DNA from: Marinimicrobium agarilyticum DSM 16975
GTDB taxonomy: Bacteria; Pseudomonadota; Gammaproteobacteria; Pseudomonadales; Cellvibrionaceae
DNA length: 64,000 nt
NCBI RefSeq assembly: GCF_000423345.1
Contig: NZ_KE384008.1
Coordinates: forward strand, 62,001 to 126,000
Direction: 5' to 3'
The translations under genes were made by a program, and so were the position numbers. Below, in pieces: positions 1 to 8,594 of this stretch; positions within the stretch are counted from its first letter, which is position 1; every line of letters begins with the position of its first letter. A model generated the notes under the pieces. It had not been told where the DNA came from and did not search any database. It was given only the letters and a program-made list of their open reading frames with translations.

Positions 1-2126
1 TAGAACTGGTAGCGGACCCGACCGACAACGTTGCGTGCTTCGCCCGGGAAACAGTCGCCCCGTGAAAGACAGGTTGCCTGGAACGCCTTGTCCGCGACGT
101 TCCGTGCGTTCAACGTGAAATCCCACTGGCCGGCCTGGTAGCCGATCATCAGGTCTCCCAGTGTGTACGACGGGGTCCGGATCTCATCTTGACCGCCCCA
201 GCTTTCACCCATGTAGCGAAGGCCACCCCCGACTTTGAAGCCCTGGAAGCCTGCGGGTCGCCAGGTGACCCATGTAGACGCCTGATTCTCCGGCACACTG
301 GCCAGGTGGTAGCCCTCGGCGGACTCGGTGTCCAGGTGGCTGGCGTTGAACTCCAGATCGAGATCTCCCAGCGTGACCAATGCCTCCAGCTCCACGCCTT
401 CCACCGACGCTTCACCCCGCTGTTGCTGGTAGTCCCCGGCAAGTGATGTCGGGTCGCTCAGATTGCTCTGGGTAATGTCGAAGTAGGCCAGGGTGACCAT
501 CGCCGGTATATCGTAGGATTGGTACTTCACACCCACTTCCACCTGCTCGCCTTCCTGGGGGTCGAGGGTGTTGCCTCGACCGTCGTCACCAATCACCGGC
601 TCGAAGGACTCCGCATAACTCGCGTAGGGCGCGAGCCCGTTATCGAATTGATAGAGCACGCCCAGTGCGCTGCTGACAGCGTCGTCCTGCTGACGGGCGG
701 TGCCGGTATTGGTCTCGGTGTCATCGACCCGAAGGCCAGCGGTTACGCGCCAATTTCCGATGCTGATCTGGTCGTTGACGTAGAGCCCCAGATCTTCCGT
801 AGTGGTGTCCGGGCTGGTGCTGTACAAGCTGTTGAGGTAATCGGCGGGCGGCACATTGCCGTATACCGGATTGAACACGTTGAGCCAGTAAGCATCGCCA
901 AAGTTGTTATCAGGGCCGCGGCTCTCGGAATCGTAACCCAGCGCGAACGCATAGTAGCCGGCGTCCCCCAGCGTGACGTCCTGATATTGAGCACCGACAA
1001 GAACCTCGTGGTACAGCGCTCCGGTCGAAAATTGGGCGCGCAAACGTGTGTCGATCGCCAGTTGCTCTGAGCTGGCGTCGTTGCGATAAAAAGTTCTCGG
1101 TACCAGGCCATCGTTATAGAGGCTGCCATCGTCGTTATAGACATAGCGATCCCCTCCGATGAACGAGGTCCAGGCCTGTTGGTAGTCGGCCTGGGCGTCG
1201 CTGTAGCGCGAAGTGACTTCCAGGCTCCAGATGCTGTTGAAGTGGTGGTTCGCCAGGAAGGTGACCGACGTGGTTTCGGTGTTGTAGCGATTGTATCCCG
1301 GCTCGCCGGTATAGGTGCTGTTTTCGATCTCCTCGCCATTGGGCGCGGGGTAAAGGGTACCGTAGAGGGGCAGAAACTGGGCGCCGGTATCGCTTTCGGT
1401 TTCGGTGTGATTGACCAGCAGAGTCAGGTCGGTATCGGTGTCGGGTCGCCAGGTGATGGAAGGGGCTATGACGGTGGTGTTGTCTTCCACGAAATCCACC
1501 TGGGTGTCCGAGTCCCGATGCACGCCGACCACGCGGTAGAGCCATTCGTCACTGTCGCCGATCCGACCAGTACTGTCGAACGCCAACTGCTTGCGGTCGA
1601 AGTTACCCAATTCCGCGACGATTTCATGAGCCGAGTCCGCCTTGGGCAGCTTGGAGACGATATTGACAATACCACCGGGTGAGCCCTGCCCGTAGAGGAC
1701 CGAGGCGGGGCCTTTGAGGATTTCCACCTGCTCGAGCGTGTATACATCCGGTCGGGTATTGTTGTAGTTGCCGAAAAGGGACTGAAGGCTGTCCTGGTAC
1801 AGCGGGACATTCAGCCCTCGGACTTTGAGCCAATCCCCCCGTGTCGCGTAGCCGAAGGTTTTGCCTGTAACCCCCGAGGAGTAAGTAAAGGTGTCGTCCA
1901 GAGCCAGCGCCCCTTTCTCAATGATATCGAGCTCGCTCTCGATGGAGACTGAGCGGGCGGTCTCCATGATGGGGGTATCGGACTTTAGGGCCGAGTAGCG
2001 GGAAAGCTGACCGGTAATGTGCAGTTCCTCAATCGCTGGTGCCGACGACTCCTGGGCGAAGGCTCCGGGGGCGGCTGAGAGGGCGCTGATGGCGAAGGCA
2101 AGCAGAGAAGGGTGGGTCTTTGGCAC
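1..2126 (-). CDS. TonB-dependent siderophore receptor (stop codon cut by window edge)
   Basis: Outer-membrane, TonB/ExbBD-energised importer, probably for an iron-siderophore complex. I read the frame directly: a GTG start at 2126 with AGGAG six bases upstream gives 708 codons. The product has a signal peptide (MPKTHPSLLAFAISALSAAP...AFA), a plug domain containing VEILKGPASVLYGQGSPGG and IVNIVSKLP, and a 22-strand-type barrel with the segment APYASYAESFEPV typical of FhuA/FpvA/FhuE-like receptors. It ends in RVRYQF, the usual aromatic C-terminal barrel signal, followed by the two bases TA at the window edge, so only the last base of the stop codon is missing. A Fur-like box sits 40 bp upstream, consistent with iron repression. 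The family is clear; the ligand cannot be told from the sequence. Confidence 0.93.
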   Translation of the reverse strand, partial: MPKTHPSLLAFAISALSAAPGAFAQESSAPAIEELHITGQLSRYSALKSDTPIMETARSVSIESELDIIEKGALALDDTFTYSSGVTGKTFGYATRGDWLKVRGLNVPLYQDSLQSLFGNYNNTRPDVYTLEQVEILKGPASVLYGQGSPGGIVNIVSKLPKADSAHEIVAELGNFDRKQLAFDSTGRIGDSDEWLYRVVGVHRDSDTQVDFVEDNTTVIAPSITWRPDTDTDLTLLVNHTETESDTGAQFLPLYGTLYPAPNGEEIENSTYTGEPGYNRYNTETTSVTFLANHHFNSIWSLEVTSRYSDAQADYQQAWTSFIGGDRYVYNDDGSLYNDGLVPRTFYRNDASSEQLAIDTRLRAQFSTGALYHEVLVGAQYQDVTLGDAGYYAFALGYDSESRGPDNNFGDAYWLNVFNPVYGNVPPADYLNSLYSTSPDTTTEDLGLYVNDQISIGNWRVTAGLRVDDTETNTGTARQQDDAVSSALGVLYQFDNGLAPYASYAESFEPVIGDDGRGNTLDPQEGEQVEVGVKYQSYDIPAMVTLAYFDITQSNLSDPTSLAGDYQQQRGEASVEGVELEALVTLGDLDLEFNASHLDTESAEGYHLASVPENQASTWVTWRPAGFQGFKVGGGLRYMGESWGGQDEIRTPSYTLGDLMIGYQAGQWDFTLNARNVADKAFQATCLSRGDCFPGEARNVVGRVRYQF

Positions 2127-2165
2127 AGAGTGACTCCTGAAGACTAATGAAATAACAGGCGCAAA

Positions 2166-2180
2166 TGATATGTATTATCA
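2166..2180 (-). promoter_or_regulatory. Fur box upstream of the TonB receptor
   Basis: The 15-mer TGATATGTATTATCA (TGATAATACATATCA on the coding strand) matches the 7-1-7 Fur consensus TGATAAT-N-ATTATCA at 13 of 15 positions. It lies 40-54 bp upstream of the GTG start, where a repressor would cover the promoter. Iron-dependent repression by Fur is therefore expected. Confidence 0.75.
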
Positions 2181-2312
2181 TTACCGGAGTCAACTTCTTT
2201 GACGCTCCAATCATCCAGACTGAATCCTGGGCAGAAATCTTTCCGGCGCTGGAGAGACTCAGAGCGGCACCTGGCGAGGGGCTTACCGAAGGCGGGCGCC
2301 GCCCTTCATAGA

Positions 2313-2489
2313 CTATTCTCTGGGGTGGCGTTTGACGATTTGCACCTCTGCCCCGGAAGGCAGGCGGATTCGGATCACCTCAACGCCCGCATCGCGCTGA
2401 AGCGCTTCCGGCACGGCGGGGTCGGCGATATCGGGTGGGCCTTTCTTCTTGCGCGCCCGCCAGGCGCGCCACCATTTTATCGGTTGCAC
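2313..2489 (-). CDS. small hypothetical protein, 58 aa
   Basis: A GTG start at 2489 is preceded by GGAGAG with seven bases of spacing, which is a good ribosome binding site. The product (start MQPIKWWRAWRARKKKG, end VQIVKRHPRE) has a Trp/Arg/Lys-rich N-terminus followed by a stretch that alternates like a beta strand (VEVIRIRLPSGAEVQIVK). It sits on the same strand as, and upstream of, the TonB receptor, but the Fur box lies between them, so it is probably a separate unit. I do not recognise the family. The coding call rests on the RBS and on GC-typical codon use; it could still be a chance ORF. Confidence 0.5.
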   Translation of the reverse strand: MQPIKWWRAWRARKKKGPPDIADPAVPEALQRDAGVEVIRIRLPSGAEVQIVKRHPRE

Positions 2490-2953
2490 GAGACAACTCT
2501 CCGTGTAAAAGGCGGAGAATGAAGCGCGGCTTAGGAAGGCTCGGGAAGTGTTGAAGGCAGAAGCACAGACCGCGATTCATTCGCGGCCTGGTTAAAAAGT
2601 TCAGTAATGAGCAGACAGCGAACAGTGGCGACGGGTCGGTTGGTAAACCGACATCGTAACCGTCAGGCGATTGTGCCGTTGCGTAAAGCTGCTGATGCTG
2701 ATCATGAAATCTTTTGTGTTTGTTTGACTATAAGGAGTCAGAATACGCGAGCCATGTTTCACTCGCAAGTCATAACGAGGTAGAAATCCGTTATGATAAG
2801 TGTAAATTTGAATCAATACCTATTTAACTATTCCAAATTAGAATTTATAGCGGCGAACTTGCTGCCTCATCTTATGTCTTCTACGGTGACAGGATACATT
2901 ATTGGCATGACGCACGAGTGATTGCACCAACGCAAAGAGTACGAGGTGGAACT
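2490..2953. other. intergenic region without a convincing gene
   Basis: 464 bp. It contains a short inverted repeat (ccgcga/tcgcgg, 2570-2586) with no U-tract on either side, then an AT-rich stretch (2680-2880) that probably carries the promoter of the lipoprotein at 2954. A 71-codon minus-strand ORF (2601-2816) has no RBS and low-complexity composition, so I do not call it. Confidence 0.5.
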
Positions 2954-3394
2954 ATGCAAAAAGTAAGATTGGGTCTGTTGAGCGGCCTGGCCGCGGCCCT
3001 GCTCGCCGGCTGTAGCACCACCGGAGGCGATGTGCCCCGGTTCCAGGAGGTCCTGAAAGATACGACCGATCAAGACGGGCGGGCTTGTGTTCAAGAGAAA
3101 GATATTCGCGGCTATGGGGTGCTTGATCACGATGTGGTCTCGATAGACGGTCGTCGTAACTACTATCTGGCCACCCTGCTGCCCGGCTGTCATGACGTGG
3201 GGACTTCGCCGAGGGCTGCGTTTGAAGAGCGGTTTACCGAAGTCTGTGGTGGTGGTATGCACAAGATGTACACCAGCGGCGATCATTGCACCATTCGCCA
3301 CCTCTTTGAGTTTGAAAATCGAGAGGCCGCGTTTGAGGCTCATGAGAAAGCGGTTGAGGCATACAATAAAGCCAGGGAGAGCGCCTCGGAGTAA
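2954..3394 (+). CDS. DUF6491-like lipoprotein
   Basis: A 146-aa envelope lipoprotein. The ATG at 2954 follows GAGGTGGA; an ATG 36 bases upstream would put 12 odd residues before the signal peptide and is rejected. The signal peptide ends in the lipobox LLAGC and is followed by a short Ser/Thr/Gly linker. The body has the spacing seen in DUF6491 proteins: Cys then a DI-x-GYGVLDHD segment, a RRNYYLATLLPGC segment, and a late Cys pair. Four Cys in the mature part suggest disulfides in the periplasm. Function is unknown. It is followed after 85 bp by a separate outer-membrane protein gene. Confidence 0.7.
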   Translation: MQKVRLGLLSGLAAALLAGCSTTGGDVPRFQEVLKDTTDQDGRACVQEKDIRGYGVLDHDVVSIDGRRNYYLATLLPGCHDVGTSPRAAFEERFTEVCGGGMHKMYTSGDHCTIRHLFEFENREAAFEAHEKAVEAYNKARESASE

Positions 3395-3479
3395 CCTGGT
3401 GCGCCCTCCGGAACCGCAGGTGGTAGGAAAACTCTGCTAAGCTGGGAACGGTCACTGAAGTCTGGACTAAGAGGATGCC

Positions 3480-4955
3480 ATGTCCTGTATACCGTTCCGT
3501 TGTCGCCCGCCCATGGCGATGAGGCTTGTCGCCGGCCTGATAGCCTTTATCTCTGTACCGGCCTCTGCCGTTTCATTTCTCTCTTTTGACGCTCGCTCCC
3601 TCTCTATGGGAGGGACGGGTGTTGTGACGGCTCGCTCTCATAATGCCAGTCTGTTCAACCCCGCGCTACTGATCAACCACGACCCTAAACGGCTGTCGAA
3701 GCTGCATGCACACAGCTATGTCGGCGCTCGCCTTCTGGATCGTGACGATTTTCTGAACTCCGCCGAAGACTTCTCGGAACGTTATGATGACGCCGCCCTG
3801 GATACGTTGGTCGACGTCGAGCTGAACTGGGAGGGGAGCGAGTCAGAGGTAGCGACCGAGTTGCGCCAGACCAACGGAAGGATCCGCCAGGCCCAGGTCG
3901 ATATCAACCACCTCTCCGATAAGCCCTTGCGAGCAAGTGCCTCCTATGGCGTGTCGTTTGGTTACCCTGCAGGACGGTGGGCCATCGGTGGGTACCATCG
4001 TCAGTACCTCGTGCTGGGAAGCGTGGTTCACGTCTCTGAGCAGGACAACGCCAATATCCGTCGAGTGACCGACACCGTGGACAGTGTGGCTGATCTCTAC
4101 GACGCGGCGGCTGATCTGCGCGAGCTGGAAGGGGTCATGGTCGATCCCGACAACCTGAGCCTGGACGACGTCCTCGGCAAGGCGAGAAATTTTTGGTTGG
4201 CGGCCCTGGCGCTGGATGAGTATGTGGATTTTAAAGCCTTGTACGATGACGCCCGAGCGGAGCAGTTGGAAGGTCGAAATGTCGAAGACTACCTCCGTGA
4301 GCCCATTCCTGAAGAGTTTTTTTCAACGATTGAAACCCAGGGCGCCGACGTGACAGAACAGGCCATCAGTTTTGCCCGCAGTTACGGTCTCGCCCAACAG
4401 GACCGCGTCCACATTGGCCTCTCTCTCAAACAAGTGACATTTACCAGCATTCACTTTGAACAGCGTATCGATGACTTCGATTTCAGTGCGTATAACCAGG
4501 CCCCTTATCAACAACAATCCACCCGTTTTAATATGGATTTGGGAATGGTTCATGACTTATCCGGCCCCTGGCAATGGGGGCTGGTGGTTCGCAACCTGCT
4601 GGCTCACGATTACCACACGGTACGGGGCGATCGCATTGAGCAGCGTCCCATCGCGCGCATTGGATTGGGGTATCGCACTGAGCCTCTCAGAATCAGTATC
4701 GACATGGATCTCACACGCAATGAACCGCTGGGGTTTGACCCGGACAAGCAGTTTGTGGCCGTGGGCGCCGAATGGTTCTTGTGGCGAAACACCGCCTTGC
4801 GTGCGGGACTTCGCCACAACCTGATTGACGCGACAACACTGCCATCGGTCGGGCTGGGCTTTGGTGGGCGAACGGCACACCTGGACATCGGTGTGGCGAG
4901 AAGCGGGCGCGAAGATGAATGGGGTGTCGCCTTACAGGCGGGTTTGGCATTCTAA
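3480..4955 (+). CDS. TraF-like outer-membrane beta-barrel protein
   Basis: A 491-aa protein of the family usually annotated as conjugal transfer protein TraF (PF13729 type), although no conjugation genes are present here. The signal peptide is followed by SFDARSLSMGGTGVVTAR and SLFNPALL, the N-terminal hallmark shared with FadL/TraF-like barrels. The middle is acidic and helical (about 75-290). The C-terminal half shows alternating strands and ends in WGVALQAGLAF, a terminal aromatic residue typical of barrels. AGAGGA lies just upstream of the ATG. A second in-frame ATG at 3513 would remove a Cys/Arg-rich N-terminal tail and cannot be excluded. Name and transfer role are by family only. Confidence 0.7.
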   Translation: MSCIPFRCRPPMAMRLVAGLIAFISVPASAVSFLSFDARSLSMGGTGVVTARSHNASLFNPALLINHDPKRLSKLHAHSYVGARLLDRDDFLNSAEDFSERYDDAALDTLVDVELNWEGSESEVATELRQTNGRIRQAQVDINHLSDKPLRASASYGVSFGYPAGRWAIGGYHRQYLVLGSVVHVSEQDNANIRRVTDTVDSVADLYDAAADLRELEGVMVDPDNLSLDDVLGKARNFWLAALALDEYVDFKALYDDARAEQLEGRNVEDYLREPIPEEFFSTIETQGADVTEQAISFARSYGLAQQDRVHIGLSLKQVTFTSIHFEQRIDDFDFSAYNQAPYQQQSTRFNMDLGMVHDLSGPWQWGLVVRNLLAHDYHTVRGDRIEQRPIARIGLGYRTEPLRISIDMDLTRNEPLGFDPDKQFVAVGAEWFLWRNTALRAGLRHNLIDATTLPSVGLGFGGRTAHLDIGVARSGREDEWGVALQAGLAF

Positions 4956-5099
4956 GTTGCATCGAAGAAAGCTTTTCCGTGATTTGAGAGAGATTTCCTG
5001 AAAGAGCGTGCGATTTTGCTAGGCTGTTACTGTTGCCGGAAAGAGGTTCGGTCAGTACCGGCGATCATCCAATAACCACGATCGTACAAGGAATTCTTT

Positions 5100-6689
5100 A
5101 TGTCACTTTATCGTCCATTGGTCGGCGTGCTGTCGCTCGTCACCTCTTTTCTCTTCAGCTCAGTCGCGTTTGCGCAGACACCGATCACGCCGTTGTCGTC
5201 TGCCTCCTCAAGTAGCGATCACTCCGCCTCGGCAAGTAGCGAACCGCTTGCGTCCTCCAGCAGTCAGTATTGGTCGTCATCAAGCGTTTCGCAGTGGTCT
5301 TCTTCTTCCCCAGCACCGGATGACTCCTTCAACTGCAAGGTAAGCAGCGAGAGTGTCTGGAACAGCGGATTCGTCTATTCTTTTGAAGTGACTAACACCG
5401 GGAATCAACCGGTTGATGGTTGGGAAGTGGTGTTGGATCTGCCCGAGGGCTACACCATTCACAACGCCTGGGGAGTCACTATCAGTGGCAGTTCCCCCGA
5501 CTATCGAGCGGCGTCCAAATCCTGGAATGGGTATATTGGGGATAACCCTGTCGGGTTTGGCATTCAAGGCACGCACACCGGGGGCGCTGGAGAGCAACCG
5601 CTCTGCTACGCGGAGGGGGACGGCGCCGTCGCTGACGTGCAGGCCACCATGCACGGGCAAACGGTCTTTGTGGACGCACTCGGTTTTATTCAGAGCCTTC
5701 CCCAGCCGGAACGCGTCACCATTGATTGGGGCGACGGCCATTCGGTGTATGGTGCTCATGAGGCTTGGCATACCTACTTTTTCCCCGGTCTCTATGAGGT
5801 CACCGTCCTGGTGGAAACTGAGTCGGGCGACGTCAAGCAGTCGTTTCAGGTGGAAGCCGGCGAGTGGAAGGCGGAAGGCAACCATGCGCCAGTCGCGGTA
5901 TTATCGGCACACTATTCGTACGGAAACGTCGATGACGACGTTTCCCTGTCAGGGGATCTTGATGGTGACACGCTCACCTTTGAGCAGTACCCCGTCAATT
6001 CGTATTTTGCCAGTAGCGCCGCGAGCGCCAGTGCCTCTTCCACATCCTCGCTACCTCAGAGCAGCTCGAGCCAATCCTCCTCCTCTGTCGCTCTGCCATC
6101 GTTCAACGATGTGCTCACGGTGACCGATGGCGAACTGGGGGATACCACCTGGAATTACGGCCAAGCCATCGAGGGCTATGTTGATTTTTACGGGGATCCC
6201 CGCCCCCTGTTTCGCAAGCAGGGGCTGACACTCTACGTGGATGCCAGCGACTCGTTGAGAACCTCTTTCTTGCGCTGGCATTTTGGTGATGGCACCGAGT
6301 CTACCGAGACGGTGACCAGTCACACTTACGACGAGCCCGGGCTCTACGAAGTTCGCCTCACGGCCACGGGTAACTTTTTCAGTGGTGACATCACTGTGAA
6401 TGTCCAGATGGGCGATGCGGAAAATACGGTGCCTTCCGCGGCGTTCGACTGCCGAAACACCGGCAGGACCTGGGTGTCTTGCACGCCGGAGCAGTTTTAT
6501 GACGCCGATGGCGATGTCCTGAAGTATGAGTGGAGCCTGGGTGACGGCACCGAGCAGGTTCGAATTTCCACGACCGCAGAGGTTCGCTATCAGTACGAGA
6601 CCCCCGGAAGCTACGAGGTGACTCTGCGCGTTAGCGACGGTGAGGCCTCGGATGTGTCCTCTCAAACGGTGGAAGTGACGGGGGACTAA
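5100..6689 (+). CDS. secreted CBM2 / PKD-domain protein with poly-Ser linkers
   Basis: A 529-aa exported protein with no catalytic domain. Order: signal peptide (1-25), Ser-rich linker (about 33-76), a module from NCKVSSESVWNSGF to about residue 175 resembling a family 2 carbohydrate-binding module (spaced Trp residues, VTNTGNQPVDGWEVV), a PKD-like domain with a TIDWGDGHS core (about 200-255), a second Ser-rich linker (about 305-330), then two PKD domains with LRWHFGDGTES and YEWSLGDGTEQ cores. Poly-Ser linkers of this kind are characteristic of carbohydrate-active exoproteins of Cellvibrio and Saccharophagus. A role in binding a polysaccharide such as cellulose or xylan is inferred. Its stop overlaps the stop of the convergent ABC exporter gene. 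Confidence 0.75.
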   Translation: MSLYRPLVGVLSLVTSFLFSSVAFAQTPITPLSSASSSSDHSASASSEPLASSSSQYWSSSSVSQWSSSSPAPDDSFNCKVSSESVWNSGFVYSFEVTNTGNQPVDGWEVVLDLPEGYTIHNAWGVTISGSSPDYRAASKSWNGYIGDNPVGFGIQGTHTGGAGEQPLCYAEGDGAVADVQATMHGQTVFVDALGFIQSLPQPERVTIDWGDGHSVYGAHEAWHTYFFPGLYEVTVLVETESGDVKQSFQVEAGEWKAEGNHAPVAVLSAHYSYGNVDDDVSLSGDLDGDTLTFEQYPVNSYFASSAASASASSTSSLPQSSSSQSSSSVALPSFNDVLTVTDGELGDTTWNYGQAIEGYVDFYGDPRPLFRKQGLTLYVDASDSLRTSFLRWHFGDGTESTETVTSHTYDEPGLYEVRLTATGNFFSGDITVNVQMGDAENTVPSAAFDCRNTGRTWVSCTPEQFYDADGDVLKYEWSLGDGTEQVRISTTAEVRYQYETPGSYEVTLRVSDGEASDVSSQTVEVTGD

Positions 6690-8494
6690 TCCTGGGCCGA
6701 CTGCTGTAGCGCCCATAACCGAGCGTAACGGCCCTGTTGTTGTAAAAGCTGGTGGTGGCTGCCTTGCTCCACCAGCTTGCCGTCATCCAGCACCAGAATC
6801 TGGTCCGCATCGACAATCGTGGATAAACGATGGGCGATCACCAGGCTGGTATGCCCGGCGGAGACCTCCCTTATCGCGCTCAGAATCGCGGCCTCTGCTC
6901 GGGAGTCCAGTGCCGAGGTGGCTTCATCGAAAATCAGGATGGGCGCGCCCTTTAAAAGCACCCGGGCAATGGCAATTCGCTGCTTCTCTCCGCCAGAGAC
7001 TTTGAGGCCTCGCTCTCCGACCAGGGTCTTGTCGCCATTGGGCAGGCTGGCAATAAAATCGTCCAGGTGCGCCATGCGAATGGCCCGGTCGATGGCCTCC
7101 TCCGGAGCGGTGGGATTGCCGTAGGCAATGTTTTCCCGAATGCTGGTGTTGAACAACACGGTATCCTGGGGAACGACCGCGATCGCTTTTCTGAGGCTAT
7201 CGAGCGTTACGGACCGAATATCCTGACCATCTATTTCGATCCTGCCCTCGTCAATGTCGTAGAAACGATAGAGCAGCCGCGCGATGGTGCTTTTCCCGGC
7301 GCCGGAGGCCCCGACAATCGCGACCCTATGCCCGGCGGCCACCCGGAACGAGAGGTCTTTTAGAATCGGTCGGTCTTTGTGGTAACCAAAGTGCACATGG
7401 CGGAAGTGGACTTCCCCGTTTTCGATCACCAGCGGGCTGGCGTTTTCCCGGTCGGTGATGCGCGGCGCCCGTTGTAACAACCCGAGCATGTTTTCCAGAT
7501 CCGCCAGCGCCCGGCGCATCTCCCGGTAGACAAACCCAAGGAAATTGAGTGGGATGAACAGCTGAATCATGTAAGCGTTCACCATCGCCAGATCCCCCAG
7601 CGTCATCTCCTTGTCGATCACTGACTGTGTGGCCATAAACATCATGCCGGTAATGGCGAGGGCGATAATCAGGGCCTGCCCCGAGTTCAACGCCAGTAAG
7701 GACAATCGGTTTTTAAGCTTGGCACTCTCCCACTGGGCCAGGAACGAATCGTAGGTGTTGGCCTCGAAACGTTCGTTGTTGAAGTACTTGACGGTTTCGT
7801 AGTTGAGCAGACTGTCCACCGCGCGGGTATTGGTGGAGGAGTCCGCCTGGTTGGCTTCCCGGACGAAGCGGGTCCTCCATTCGGTAGTGAGCACGGTAAA
7901 GCCGATATAAATGGATACCGCTACCAGAATGATCAGGGCGTACCAGGGCGAAAACGCCAAGGTAAAAATGACCGCGACCATGATGATTTCAAACAGCGTC
8001 GGCACGATGTTGAACATCAGAAACCGCATCAGAAAGCTGATGGCGGTCGTTCCCCGTTCGATATCCCGGCTTATCCCGCCGGTCTGCCGGCTCAGGTGAA
8101 AGTTGAGCTCAAGCTGATGCAGGTGCTCGAACACTCGCAGGCCGATTCGGCGCATGGCCCGCTCGGTCACCCGGCTGAAAAGCGCATCCCGAAGTTCGCC
8201 GAAGAAAACGCTGCCGAAACGCAGAAAGCCGTAAAACAGCAGAAAGGCGACCGGCAGCACAATTTCTGGCTGCAGGCTCCGGTCGACCCCATCGATAATA
8301 TGTTTGAGTGCCCAGGGCATCGTCAAGGAGGCCCCTTTGGCCGCAAGAAGTGCCAGTAGAGCGATGATGACGCGCGCTTTGTACGCCCATAGGTAGGGCC
8401 AGATATAGCCCCAGACCTGCGGTAGATTCAGTCGCGGTACCGACGGGTCCGGCTCGGGCGGGTTTTGGGCGTAGCCGCGCATGGCGCTCCTCAT
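6686..8494 (-). CDS. ABC exporter, Atm1/ABCB7-HMT1 type half-transporter
   Basis: A 602-aa inner-membrane half-transporter with a six-helix permease (about 35-330) followed by a nucleotide-binding domain. Visible motifs are Walker A GASGAGKST, signature VSGGEKQRIAIARVLL, Walker B ILIFDEATSALDS and the switch HRLST. The segment AVDSLLNYETVKYFNNERFE and the following stretch are typical of the Atm1/ABCB7/HMT1 group, which exports glutathione-linked sulfur or metal conjugates. Length is normal. It is divergent from the symporter at 8595, with about 100 bp between them for both promoters. The substrate is inferred from the subfamily only. Confidence 0.85.
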   Translation of the reverse strand: MRSAMRGYAQNPPEPDPSVPRLNLPQVWGYIWPYLWAYKARVIIALLALLAAKGASLTMPWALKHIIDGVDRSLQPEIVLPVAFLLFYGFLRFGSVFFGELRDALFSRVTERAMRRIGLRVFEHLHQLELNFHLSRQTGGISRDIERGTTAISFLMRFLMFNIVPTLFEIIMVAVIFTLAFSPWYALIILVAVSIYIGFTVLTTEWRTRFVREANQADSSTNTRAVDSLLNYETVKYFNNERFEANTYDSFLAQWESAKLKNRLSLLALNSGQALIIALAITGMMFMATQSVIDKEMTLGDLAMVNAYMIQLFIPLNFLGFVYREMRRALADLENMLGLLQRAPRITDRENASPLVIENGEVHFRHVHFGYHKDRPILKDLSFRVAAGHRVAIVGASGAGKSTIARLLYRFYDIDEGRIEIDGQDIRSVTLDSLRKAIAVVPQDTVLFNTSIRENIAYGNPTAPEEAIDRAIRMAHLDDFIASLPNGDKTLVGERGLKVSGGEKQRIAIARVLLKGAPILIFDEATSALDSRAEAAILSAIREVSAGHTSLVIAHRLSTIVDADQILVLDDGKLVEQGSHHQLLQQQGRYARLWALQQSAQD

Positions 8495-8594
8495 GTATTT
8501 CTGGGGTCAGCAATTGGGCAGGCAGTATACAGGCTGGGCCCGGAGCCTGTGTGCTAGGCTGTAATAGAGTGTCATTTCGGCCGCTGGAGACGCC

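Noticed and set aside
2570-2586. Inverted repeat ccgcga/tcgcgg as terminator of the 58-aa ORF or its neighbours
   Set aside because: It has no U-tract on either strand and does not follow a stop codon of a supported gene.
2601-2816. Minus-strand ORF of 71 codons
   Set aside because: No RBS, unlikely composition, and no recognisable motif.
3480-4955. Evidence of a conjugative element from the TraF-like gene
   Set aside because: The TraF_2-type barrel family is common on chromosomes without conjugation genes, and no other tra genes, relaxase or att site are seen.
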